A program made the position numbers and the translations under genes. Positions 1 to 6,110 of a stretch of 9,377 bases of DNA are shown piece after piece. The DNA lies in NCBI GenBank assembly GCA_002327885.1, contig DCUS01000069.1, forward strand, positions 1 through 9,377, given 5' to 3'. The notes beneath the pieces were generated by a model that worked only from the letters and a program-made list of their open reading frames with translations, did not search any database and was not told the origin of the DNA. Position 1 is the stretch's first letter. Every line of letters begins with the position of its first letter. This stretch comes from Syntrophaceae bacterium UBA2208 (GTDB taxonomy: Bacteria > Desulfobacterota > BSN033 > UBA1163).

Positions 1-19
1 GGAGGAATTATCGTTTTTC

Positions 20-48
20 TTGACAAATCCATGTAATCTCGTTAGAAA
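20..48 (+). promoter_or_regulatory. Putative sigma-70-type promoter of the DUF47-glpABC genes
   Basis: A perfect TTGACA (20-25) is followed after exactly 17 bp by TAGAAA (43-48), which matches the -10 consensus at four of six positions. It lies about 60 bp upstream of the first start codon and points the right way. The same arrangement, TTGACAAA then 13 bp then GTTAGAAA, recurs at 7641-7669, which raises confidence in both. Start of transcription is not mapped. The start of the window may hide further regulatory sites. Confidence 0.55.
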
Positions 49-105
49 ATGAGCAATTGATATATTTAACGAGATGGGTATGAAGTCAGTGAAAGGGAGA
101 AGGGA

Positions 106-720
106 TTGAGTTTAAAAAACCGACTCTTTCCGAAAGAGAGCAATTTTCATAAGATGCTGACTGATCAGGCCTCCAAAACCCTTGAAGGCATAGAAGCATT
201 GGAAGTTTTTGTCGTAGAACAAAATCAGGATAACGCAAACAAAGTGAAGAATATTGAGAAAGAGGCCGATGAACTTCGAAGAATTCTTATCGAAGAGCTC
301 CATCAGACGTTCGTCACCCCAATGGATCGGGAGGATATCTTCGCCCTGTCAAGGGCAATTGATGACATCGCGGATTATGCTAATTCCACCGTGGATGAAA
401 TGGAGATTTACGGGGTGTCTTCTGATGAACATCTCCGGGAAATGGTGGATGTTCTTAAAAAAGCAGCCCGTGAGATCAATGATGCCGTCAAAATTTTAGG
501 GACTTACCCCAACATTGCCATGAAACACGCCGTCAAAGCCAAATCGTATGAAAATGTTATGGAGAAAGCCTATCACTCAGCCCTCGCCGATCTCTTCAAA
601 AAGACAGATACGATCTATATGCTGAAGATGAGGGAGATCTATCGACACCTCAGCAATGCAGCCGATCGAAGTGACGAAGCAGCCAACATCATCTGTAGCA
701 TCGTCATGAAGACAACCTGA
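106..720 (+). CDS. DUF47 / PhoU-like protein, Pit accessory family
   Basis: A 204-residue all-helical cytoplasmic protein of the DUF47 family (TIGR00153-like), a PhoU relative usually encoded next to a Pit-type low-affinity phosphate transporter and thought to modulate it. Visible family features are the acidic EKEAD segment (51-55), the TPMDRED motif (71-77) followed by a DDIADY helix, and the C-terminal HLSNAADRSDEAANII helix (181-196). The acidic E/D-rich helices resemble PhoU metal-binding motifs. Length is normal for the family. The start is TTG; a purine-rich GGGAGAAGGG lies immediately before it (95-104), and the nearby ATGs at 74 and 80 are out of frame. No pit gene follows; glpA starts 50 bp downstream on the same strand. 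A pit gene could lie before the window, although a promoter-like sequence intervenes. Family assignment is secure; the transporter link is from family knowledge. Confidence 0.9.
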   Translation: MSLKNRLFPKESNFHKMLTDQASKTLEGIEALEVFVVEQNQDNANKVKNIEKEADELRRILIEELHQTFVTPMDREDIFALSRAIDDIADYANSTVDEMEIYGVSSDEHLREMVDVLKKAAREINDAVKILGTYPNIAMKHAVKAKSYENVMEKAYHSALADLFKKTDTIYMLKMREIYRHLSNAADRSDEAANIICSIVMKTT

Positions 721-722
721 GT

Positions 723-751
723 TTTCTAAATCCAATTTTCGGACTTAGAAA
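723..751 (+). promoter_or_regulatory. Stem-loop between DUF47 and glpA
   Basis: TTTCTAAATCC (723-733) can pair with GGACTTAGAAA (741-751) with one mismatch around a 7-nt loop, giving an 11-bp stem that starts just after the DUF47 stop codon. There is no T-run after it, so it does not look like an intrinsic terminator. It ends 9 nt before the GGAG ribosome binding site of glpA. It could be an mRNA processing or stability element, or slow read-through into glpA. Function is inferred only. Confidence 0.45.
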
Positions 752-770
752 TCATATCTCGGAGTTTTAA

Positions 771-2342
771 ATGAAACTTCGGACAGAAGTATTGATCATT
801 GGAGGGGGGGCGACAGGCACCGGGATTTCAAGGGATTTGGCGCTGAGAGGAATCCCCTCTGTTTTGATTGAAAAAGGAGATTTTTCCACCGGCGCCTCCG
901 GGCGCAACCATGGACTTTTTCACAGTGGTGGAAGGTACGCTGTCTCTGACCCCGAAGCGGCCCGGGAGTGCATGGCTGAAAATAAGATCCTCAGAAAGAT
1001 CGCCCCCCACTGCATTGAAGAAACAGACGGCCTTTTTATCTCTCTTCCCGAGGAAGGCTTCGATTACAGGGAGAGATTTCTTCGATCCTGTGAAAAAGTG
1101 GGGATTCAAAACACCCTTTTATCTCGCGATGACGCCCTTGAATTGGAGCCCGAACTCAATCCCAGTCTCCTCAGCGCTGTAAAGGTCCCGGATGGGTCAA
1201 TTGATCCGTTTGCCTTAGTTTTAGGAAATGCTCAAGATGCAGAAGGCCACGGAGCAAAAACCCTTCTTCACACAGAAATCACTTCTCTGATTATTAACGG
1301 CGATAAAGTGACGGGGGCAAGGGCAAGGGATCTCACTCAGGGCGAGGAATATTCGATTGAAGCCTCCTATATCATCAACGCCACCGGGGCCTGGGCAAAC
1401 CAAATTCTGAAGCTTGCCGGCCTTCGCATCGGCATGACTCTTTCAAAGGGATCGATGCTGATCACGAACCGAAGACTCACCCATCGCGTCATCAATCGCT
1501 GCAGACCTCCTTTTGACGGCGATATCGTAGTCCCGAACCATACCGTATCCATCCTGGGAACCACATCCATCCGCCTGGAAGAGATTGAAAATTTCGGGGT
1601 GACTCCGCATGAGGTCTCCCTCTTAATTCAAGAGACATCGAAGATGATTCCTGCCATCCAGGAAACCAGGTTTATCCGGGCTTACGCAGGCATCCGGCCT
1701 TTATTCCAATCCGAAGAAAAAGGGGAGGATCGAGCGATTAGCCGGGGATTTGTATTAATGGACCACGGGAAAAATGACGGGATAAAAAACTTGATTACCA
1801 TCACGGGCGGAAAATTGGTCACTTATCGGTTGATGGCAGAAAAAACTTCTGATCTCGTCTGTCAAAAAATGGGAGTGAATGTGTCCTGTTCAACTCATTT
1901 GAAGCCCCTCCCCGGTGCAAACAGACCCACCGGCCTTACAGAACAACTGAAGCAATTCTCAATAAATAGAGAGGAGACTCTTTGCGATTGCGAGCTGGTT
2001 CAAAGGAAAGAAGTGGATGAGCTTTTAAAAACAGATAAATTAAAGGACTTACAGGATATCCTCCATCGGACACGCCTCGCCAAAGGAACCTGTCAAGGAG
2101 GTTTTTGTATCCATCGTCTTTTTGGGATCCTGCATGATTTAAGGATGATAGAAGGAGACTCCAATGAAGCGCTAAAACAATTTCTTGAAGAGCGATGGAA
2201 AGGGATCCGGCCGATTCTCTGGGGGGCGGCGCTTAAAGAAGAAGAGTTGATCGAATCAATTTATAAAGGAATCTTCAATCTCATCCCCACCCCCCCCTCC
2301 CCTCTCGAGGAGGAGGGCGAGGGAGGGGGGTCGAGGCATTGA
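771..2342 (+). CDS. glpA: Anaerobic glycerol-3-phosphate dehydrogenase, subunit A
   Basis: Catalytic FAD subunit of the GlpABC complex, which oxidises sn-glycerol-3-phosphate to dihydroxyacetone phosphate at the inner face of the cytoplasmic membrane. The 523-residue protein opens with a dinucleotide-binding motif (GGGATGTG, 11-18), followed by EKGDFSTGASGRNHG (34-48) and HSGGRY (51-56), typical of the GlpA/GlpD DAO fold. A C-terminal BFD-type [2Fe-2S] domain is present, with C405-x-C407 and C441-x4-C446. Length is close to E. coli GlpA (about 540). The start ATG has GGAG 6 nt upstream (761-764). The last ~19 residues (P/E/G-rich) are encoded by a C/G-rich palindromic element and are probably not conserved enzyme sequence. 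The stop overlaps the glpB ATG by one base, so the two are surely co-translated. G7 at about 803-809 lies inside the FAD motif codons. Confidence 0.95.
   Translation: MKLRTEVLIIGGGATGTGISRDLALRGIPSVLIEKGDFSTGASGRNHGLFHSGGRYAVSDPEAARECMAENKILRKIAPHCIEETDGLFISLPEEGFDYRERFLRSCEKVGIQNTLLSRDDALELEPELNPSLLSAVKVPDGSIDPFALVLGNAQDAEGHGAKTLLHTEITSLIINGDKVTGARARDLTQGEEYSIEASYIINATGAWANQILKLAGLRIGMTLSKGSMLITNRRLTHRVINRCRPPFDGDIVVPNHTVSILGTTSIRLEEIENFGVTPHEVSLLIQETSKMIPAIQETRFIRAYAGIRPLFQSEEKGEDRAISRGFVLMDHGKNDGIKNLITITGGKLVTYRLMAEKTSDLVCQKMGVNVSCSTHLKPLPGANRPTGLTEQLKQFSINREETLCDCELVQRKEVDELLKTDKLKDLQDILHRTRLAKGTCQGGFCIHRLFGILHDLRMIEGDSNEALKQFLEERWKGIRPILWGAALKEEELIESIYKGIFNLIPTPPSPLEEEGEGGGSRH
2288..2330. 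repeat. C/G-rich REP-like imperfect palindrome at the glpA 3' end
   Basis: A pyrimidine arm and a purine arm flank a CTCGAG core (2304-2309). CCCCCCTCCC (2292-2301) is the perfect reverse complement of GGGAGGGGGG (2321-2330), giving a 10-bp stem, with further imperfect pairing inside. Its composition is unlike the surrounding coding sequence, and elements of this look are commonly dispersed between genes in related genomes (general knowledge, not searched). Here it lies inside the final codons of glpA and places a G-rich arm directly before glpB. A weaker sequence of similar layout occurs at 9283-9317. Confidence 0.7.
2321..2330 (+). promoter_or_regulatory. Ribosome binding site of glpB supplied by the palindrome arm
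   Basis: The purine arm GGGAGGGGGG contains a strong Shine-Dalgarno match (GGAGG-like) 11 nt before ATG 2342; a second weaker GAGG (2333-2336) lies 5 nt before it. If the palindrome folds, the arm would be sequestered, so glpB initiation would depend on ribosomes arriving from glpA to melt the hairpin. Sequence is seen; the coupling is inferred. Confidence 0.5.
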
Positions 2343-3565
2343 TGCACTTCGACCTCATTATCATTGGAATGGGACTTTCTGGGCTGATGGCAGCCAAAAC
2401 GGCCGCGGAATCTGGCAAGAAAGTCCTCATCGTTGGAAAGGGAATGGGTTCTCTTTGCCTTTTTTCAAATACGATCGATCTGTTAGGTCAATTTCCAAAG
2501 GCGAAGAAGATGAGAGATGGCCTTTCTCAATGGATAAAAGATCATCCTGAGCACCCGTATTCTCACGCGGGCCCGGAAAAAATTGTAGAAGCCCTCTCCT
2601 CCTTTCTTTCCCTATTTCCGCCTCCTTATTCTTTTCAAACGATTGAGGAGATGAACTGTCTCATTCCTACAAGTGCAGGAACACTCCGACCCACTTATCT
2701 TATCCCAATGACCATGGTCGGAGGAACCTTGATCGATGAAGGGCGTACACTCATTGTTGGATTTAAAGGCTTCAAGGATTTCTATGCTCTTTATGTTGGT
2801 GATCAATTGAAGTGTCGAGGGATAACCCTTTCTCTCCCTGGTCCCCTTCACGATGAGATAACAGCGACTGCCCTGGCAAGATTAATGGAAAAAAAATCTT
2901 TCAGGGAAAATATCGGCAAGGAGATTAAAAAACAGCTCCGCGAGGAAACACGGGTAGGTTTTCCTGCCCTTTTAGGATTGCATCACCCCATCACGGTTAA
3001 GGAGAACTTGGAGGAAATCATTGGCGTTCAAATCTTTGAAATCCCTATTCCCCCTCCCTCGATTCCAGGGATGAGAATCTTCAACCGCTTTAAACAATGG
3101 TTGATTCAAGAGGGAGTTAGTTTTCTTCCCGGTTATTCCGTCTCAAAAGCAATGGCGAAAGGAAGAAGATGTGAAGGGATTGAGGTGCTTCATCCGCCTG
3201 TGATCACATCCTATTCGGCTGATCGTTATATCCTTGCCACGGGACGTTTCATCGGAGGAGGTCTGAAAGCGGACCGTGAAAAGATTTTTGAACCCATCTT
3301 CAACTTACCTGTCCCCCAACCCCCATCTCGAGAAAGCTGGTTTGGAACCAATTTTTTTTCAGAGACTCCTCATCCGATCCACCAAACCGGTATTTTAACC
3401 AATCCGTCTTTTCAACCAGTGAATGAAAAAGGAGAACTGACCTTAGAAAACCTGTGGGCGGCGGGTTCGATTTTAGCTCATCATCACTCTATTGACGAAA
3501 AATCAAGGGAAGGCATTGAGATTGCGACAGGCTATATGGCAGCGAAAAATGCACTCGAAAAGTAA
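2342..3565 (+). CDS. glpB: Anaerobic glycerol-3-phosphate dehydrogenase, subunit B
   Basis: FAD/FMN-binding subunit of GlpABC, forming the soluble catalytic dimer with GlpA. The 407-residue product (E. coli about 419) starts with a Rossmann motif GMGLSG (9-14), continues with a GKGMGSLCLFSNTIDLLG stretch (32-49) typical of GlpB, and ends with the flavoprotein signature NLWAAGSIL before the C-terminal helix. I chose ATG 2342 (TGATG overlap with the glpA stop) over the adjacent in-frame TTG at 2339; the difference is one residue. It contains two 8-base homopolymers, A8 (2889-2896) and T8 (3352-3359), both in frame in this sequence. The next gene, glpC, is separated by an unusually long gap for this operon. 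Confidence 0.93.
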   Translation: MHFDLIIIGMGLSGLMAAKTAAESGKKVLIVGKGMGSLCLFSNTIDLLGQFPKAKKMRDGLSQWIKDHPEHPYSHAGPEKIVEALSSFLSLFPPPYSFQTIEEMNCLIPTSAGTLRPTYLIPMTMVGGTLIDEGRTLIVGFKGFKDFYALYVGDQLKCRGITLSLPGPLHDEITATALARLMEKKSFRENIGKEIKKQLREETRVGFPALLGLHHPITVKENLEEIIGVQIFEIPIPPPSIPGMRIFNRFKQWLIQEGVSFLPGYSVSKAMAKGRRCEGIEVLHPPVITSYSADRYILATGRFIGGGLKADREKIFEPIFNLPVPQPPSRESWFGTNFFSETPHPIHQTGILTNPSFQPVNEKGELTLENLWAAGSILAHHHSIDEKSREGIEIATGYMAAKNALEK

Positions 3566-3705
3566 CGCATGGCGCAAAGCGGATAAAAGCAACCAGACAT
3601 AGTATATCAAAAGAACCAAGCAGAAGAATGAGAAGGGGGTTATTGAATCTCTTGATCTATTTCGTCTTTCGAAATAACTCTATGCTCTCTGCTCTATGCG
3701 CTTTG
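3566..3705. repeat. Heptamer repeats in opposite orientation bounding the glpB-glpC gap
   Basis: Just after the glpB stop lie three consecutive 7-mers: CGCATGG (3566-3572), CGCAAAG (3573-3579) and CGGATAA (3580-3586). At the far side are four related 7-mers on the other strand: CTCTATG (3678-3684), CTCTCTG (3685-3691), CTCTATG (3692-3698) and CGCTTTG (3699-3705). The reverse complements of the latter (CATAGAG, CAGAGAG, CAAAGCG) share the C-pur/pyr-A pattern of the former, and GCAAAGCG (3574-3581) is an exact inverted match to CGCTTTGC (3699-3706). Such degenerate 7-nt tandem repeats are intergenic in character. No open frame of note lies between the ends. Confidence 0.55.
3658..3676. repeat. 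Short perfect stem-loop inside the glpB-glpC gap
   Basis: TATTTCG (3658-3664) and CGAAATA (3670-3676) are perfect reverse complements separated by a 5-nt loop. It directly abuts the right-hand heptamer block. The stem is AT-rich and has no T-run after it, so termination is unlikely. It may be an operator or an mRNA structure; no function is claimed. Confidence 0.4.
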
Positions 3706-3755
3706 CAACTCCGGCTTCACCCCTTGAAGTAAAAAGCCGGAAGATACCATCAGCG

Positions 3756-4955
3756 ATGGAAAAAAAATCCTGGCCTAAGAATAATTCCGATGTTTGTATC
3801 CGCTGTGCGACCTGCATGGCGATCTGCCCTGTCTCTCGAGTGACTCCAAAATTCCCGGGGCCTAAACAGGCAGGTCCCGGATCTGAGCGATTCCGAAGGC
3901 CCAACGAACCTTCTGTGGATGGATGGATTGACCTCTGCATCGGATGCCATCTCTGCGATATGGTTTGCTCATCCGGTGTTAATATCTCGGAACTCAACCT
4001 CATCGCCAAAGCCAAATACCTGGATGAGAGAGGAAGACCTTTCCGGGATTGGCTTCTCACCCACTCCACCCTTTACGGCTCGCTCGGATCCCTTTTCTCC
4101 CCTTTCGTCAATTATCTTCTTAGAAATTCTATAATTAAAAGGATAGCGGAAGCGGTTTTAAGGATTGACAGGAGAAGAGAGCTCCCGGGTTATGAATCCT
4201 CGACATTCAAACAATGGTTTAAAAAGCGCCATTCCGAAGGGACTCGAAAGGTTGCCTATTTTTATGGTTGTTATACGAATGCCAACGAAGTCGATGTCGG
4301 AAAAGCTACGGTTCAAGTCTTAGAGGCAAATGGGTTGGAAGTCATCCTCCCTCCTCAGCGATGCTGCGGCATTCCCATGCTTGGCAACGGAGATTTTAAA
4401 GGGGCAGAGAAAATGGCCCGCTACAATGTCCCTTCTCTTCTCCAGACAATTCGTTCCGGGTTCGACATCATCTTCTCTTCGACCAGCTGCGGCCACATGA
4501 TTAAACATGAATATAGCCATCTACTGTCTATCCCGGGAGCCGATGAAGTGGCTCAGCATATTTTCGACATCTTTGAGTTTTTAAGAAATTTAAAAGAATC
4601 AAATGGTCTGAATACCCGTTTCAAGGAACTTTCGTTAAAAGCAGCCTATTTTGCCCCATGCCATTTAAGAGCGTTGGGGATCGGCCTTCCGGCTCTTGAA
4701 ATTCTACGACTCATTCCGGGTCTTAAAATTGACCCTATCGAGGCGGATTGTTGTGGAATGGGCGGAACCTTTGGGTTTAAGAAGGAAAAATATGAAATAT
4801 CCGAGGAGATCGGAAGAGACTTGGCAGAGGCCGTTGACCGTTTAAAACCTGACATCATTCTTTCTGACTGCGAAGGGTGCCGCATGCAAATCCGCCATCT
4901 CACCGGCCTGAAGGTGCTTCACCCCATTCAGATTTTGAGAGATGCGCTTTCTTAA
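3756..4955 (+). CDS. glpC: Anaerobic glycerol-3-phosphate dehydrogenase, subunit C
   Basis: Membrane-associated iron-sulfur subunit that anchors GlpAB and hands electrons to the quinone pool. Two 4Fe-4S motifs are clear: C14-x2-C17-x2-C20-x3-C24-P and C61-x2-C64-x2-C67-x3-C71. Two CCG (heterodisulfide-reductase-type) domains follow, with C172, C203-C204-G and C245, then C302, C332-C333-G, C372 and C375. The length from ATG 3756 is 399 residues, matching E. coli GlpC (396). An in-frame ATG at 3696 would add 20 residues, but that ATG lies inside the heptamer repeat, has no ribosome binding site, and the extra peptide does not resemble the family. The Shine-Dalgarno for 3756 is weak (GGAAG at 3739-3743, 12 nt away). 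Eight A residues (3760-3767) follow the start codon. Confidence 0.93.
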   Translation: MEKKSWPKNNSDVCIRCATCMAICPVSRVTPKFPGPKQAGPGSERFRRPNEPSVDGWIDLCIGCHLCDMVCSSGVNISELNLIAKAKYLDERGRPFRDWLLTHSTLYGSLGSLFSPFVNYLLRNSIIKRIAEAVLRIDRRRELPGYESSTFKQWFKKRHSEGTRKVAYFYGCYTNANEVDVGKATVQVLEANGLEVILPPQRCCGIPMLGNGDFKGAEKMARYNVPSLLQTIRSGFDIIFSSTSCGHMIKHEYSHLLSIPGADEVAQHIFDIFEFLRNLKESNGLNTRFKELSLKAAYFAPCHLRALGIGLPALEILRLIPGLKIDPIEADCCGMGGTFGFKKEKYEISEEIGRDLAEAVDRLKPDIILSDCEGCRMQIRHLTGLKVLHPIQILRDALS

Positions 4956-4975
4956 ATCCCTGCTCGCCGCCCATT

Positions 4976-6013
4976 CTATTTGGCCAAAGGGTGAATGCGA
5001 AATGGCTGTGTTCCAACGATTGAACCGCTATCCGCCGCGCGAATCTCGGCTCGAATATATCTGCCAAGAGTTGACAGCTCGGATAAGGTCACCCGATCAC
5101 CCCGATGCACGACGATGCCTTGAGATATCCACTCTATGCTTTCATAACCAGTTGCATCAATGTGTATGACACCCTTCTGCAAATCAACGGTGATTGACTT
5201 GATCACCGGCAGGGGGGCACCCTTATGACCCTCCGGAGCATAGACAAAGAAAAACGCGCCATCTTCGATGCCTCGACGCACCCATTCCGCTGATAACTCG
5301 GGCAACAGCATGATATTCCAGTTGCTGCCAAGATGGGTCCTTGGGTTGTGCATATCATCGTTTGAAAACCCCCAGACCGAGCGCTCGATACCCCTATCGG
5401 CCAAAATGGAATCCCATGTCTTTCGGTCGTTCGGGTACCTGTCTCCCTGGTTGTAAATCTCGAAGCCGATCAGGTGCGGATACGTCCGATACATTTCGAC
5501 ATACCATTCCACGGATTTCTCGTATCTGCCGGGATGGAACAGAACAGCCAACCCGCCTCGACGTCCGATCTCTTTGAGGACGGCGTCCTCCGAATCAACG
5601 TCTGCCTCACCGTAGTCGTTGAAGTAACTTCCGATATGATGCACTCGTGAGATCTCGTTGCCCTCGATGGCCACCATACCTAAGATTTCGGGATCGCGAT
5701 CAAAGGCCTGCCATGGCCAGGTTGTACATTCTGTTTTCATGGTATCATGATCTGTCAGCGCCAGAATCGTGACCCCTCTTGCATGATAACGATCAATCAC
5801 CTCCTGCGGCGTTCCGCTTCCGTCACTCAAGGTGGTGTGGGTGTGGAAGTTGGCTTTGTGTTGCTGATATTTCGCCCAGTCGACGCCTGCATACGGATTC
5901 TGAATGTCCCATTCCGCCTCACGATTCGCACATCCGGTCAGGGCCGCAGCAACAATCAGAATTGGTATAACAGCAACGACAAGGCGCTGTGAGAAAACTC
6001 TCCATTTTTTCAT
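4976..6013 (-). CDS. PHP-domain metal-dependent phosphoesterase, predicted lipoprotein
   Basis: A 345-residue protein with a lipoprotein signal peptide: MKKWR n-region, a hydrophobic core (about 11-25) and lipobox LTGC with C28 as the lipidated cysteine. The mature part carries a PHP fold: HTH (H57, H59), D64, TDHD (D88-H89-D90), E117 in IEGNE, H125/H126, H160 in FHPGR, and SNDDMH (D219/D220, H222). Thus the usual trinuclear metal-site ligands are all represented and the enzyme is probably active. Residues about 250-345 look like a small beta-sandwich. The substrate is unknown; PHP enzymes hydrolyse phosphoesters (histidinol phosphatase, 3',5'-nucleotide phosphatases, polymerase-associated domains). 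TCCCC at 6018-6022 gives a GGGGA ribosome binding site 4 nt before the ATG. It follows the GT81-type gene by 97 bp and converges on glpC with a 20-bp gap. N30 after the Cys gives no clear sorting signal (A29 at +2 favours outer membrane by the E. coli rule). Confidence 0.85.
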   Translation of the reverse strand: MKKWRVFSQRLVVAVIPILIVAAALTGCANREAEWDIQNPYAGVDWAKYQQHKANFHTHTTLSDGSGTPQEVIDRYHARGVTILALTDHDTMKTECTTWPWQAFDRDPEILGMVAIEGNEISRVHHIGSYFNDYGEADVDSEDAVLKEIGRRGGLAVLFHPGRYEKSVEWYVEMYRTYPHLIGFEIYNQGDRYPNDRKTWDSILADRGIERSVWGFSNDDMHNPRTHLGSNWNIMLLPELSAEWVRRGIEDGAFFFVYAPEGHKGAPLPVIKSITVDLQKGVIHIDATGYESIEWISQGIVVHRGDRVTLSELSTLGRYIRAEIRAADSGSIVGTQPFRIHPLAK

Positions 6014-6080
6014 TATTTCCCCATGGCTAACTTATCCTTAACGTTACATAGAAAGTCTCAGGGAAGGAAGAGTTTGGAGC

Positions 6081-6088
6081 GGGGGGGG
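6081..6088. repeat. G8 homopolymer in the spacer upstream of the PHP gene
   Basis: Eight consecutive G on the plus strand (C8 on the coding strand) lie about 70 bp upstream of the PHP lipoprotein start and about 23 bp after the stop of the glycosyltransferase gene. Tracts of this length can slip during replication or sequencing. No hairpin or clear promoter was recognised in this 97-bp spacer. Confidence 0.5.
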
Positions 6089-6110
6089 TTACTCTCACTG
6101 TCGTCTAAAT

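Noticed and set aside
2304..2330. Palindrome in glpA as an intrinsic terminator
   Set aside because: There is no T-run after the G-rich arm and glpB begins immediately; the stop/start overlap argues for co-translation.
3652..3685. Internal promoter for glpC (TTGATC at 3652 with a -10 near 3675-3686)
   Set aside because: At 17-bp spacing the -10 would be TAACTC; the better-looking TATGCT sits 23 bp away and is part of the heptamer repeat.
4942..5792. Plus-strand frames within the PHP gene
   Set aside because: They are Arg/Pro/Ser-rich shadows of a well-supported minus-strand gene with intact PHP motifs.
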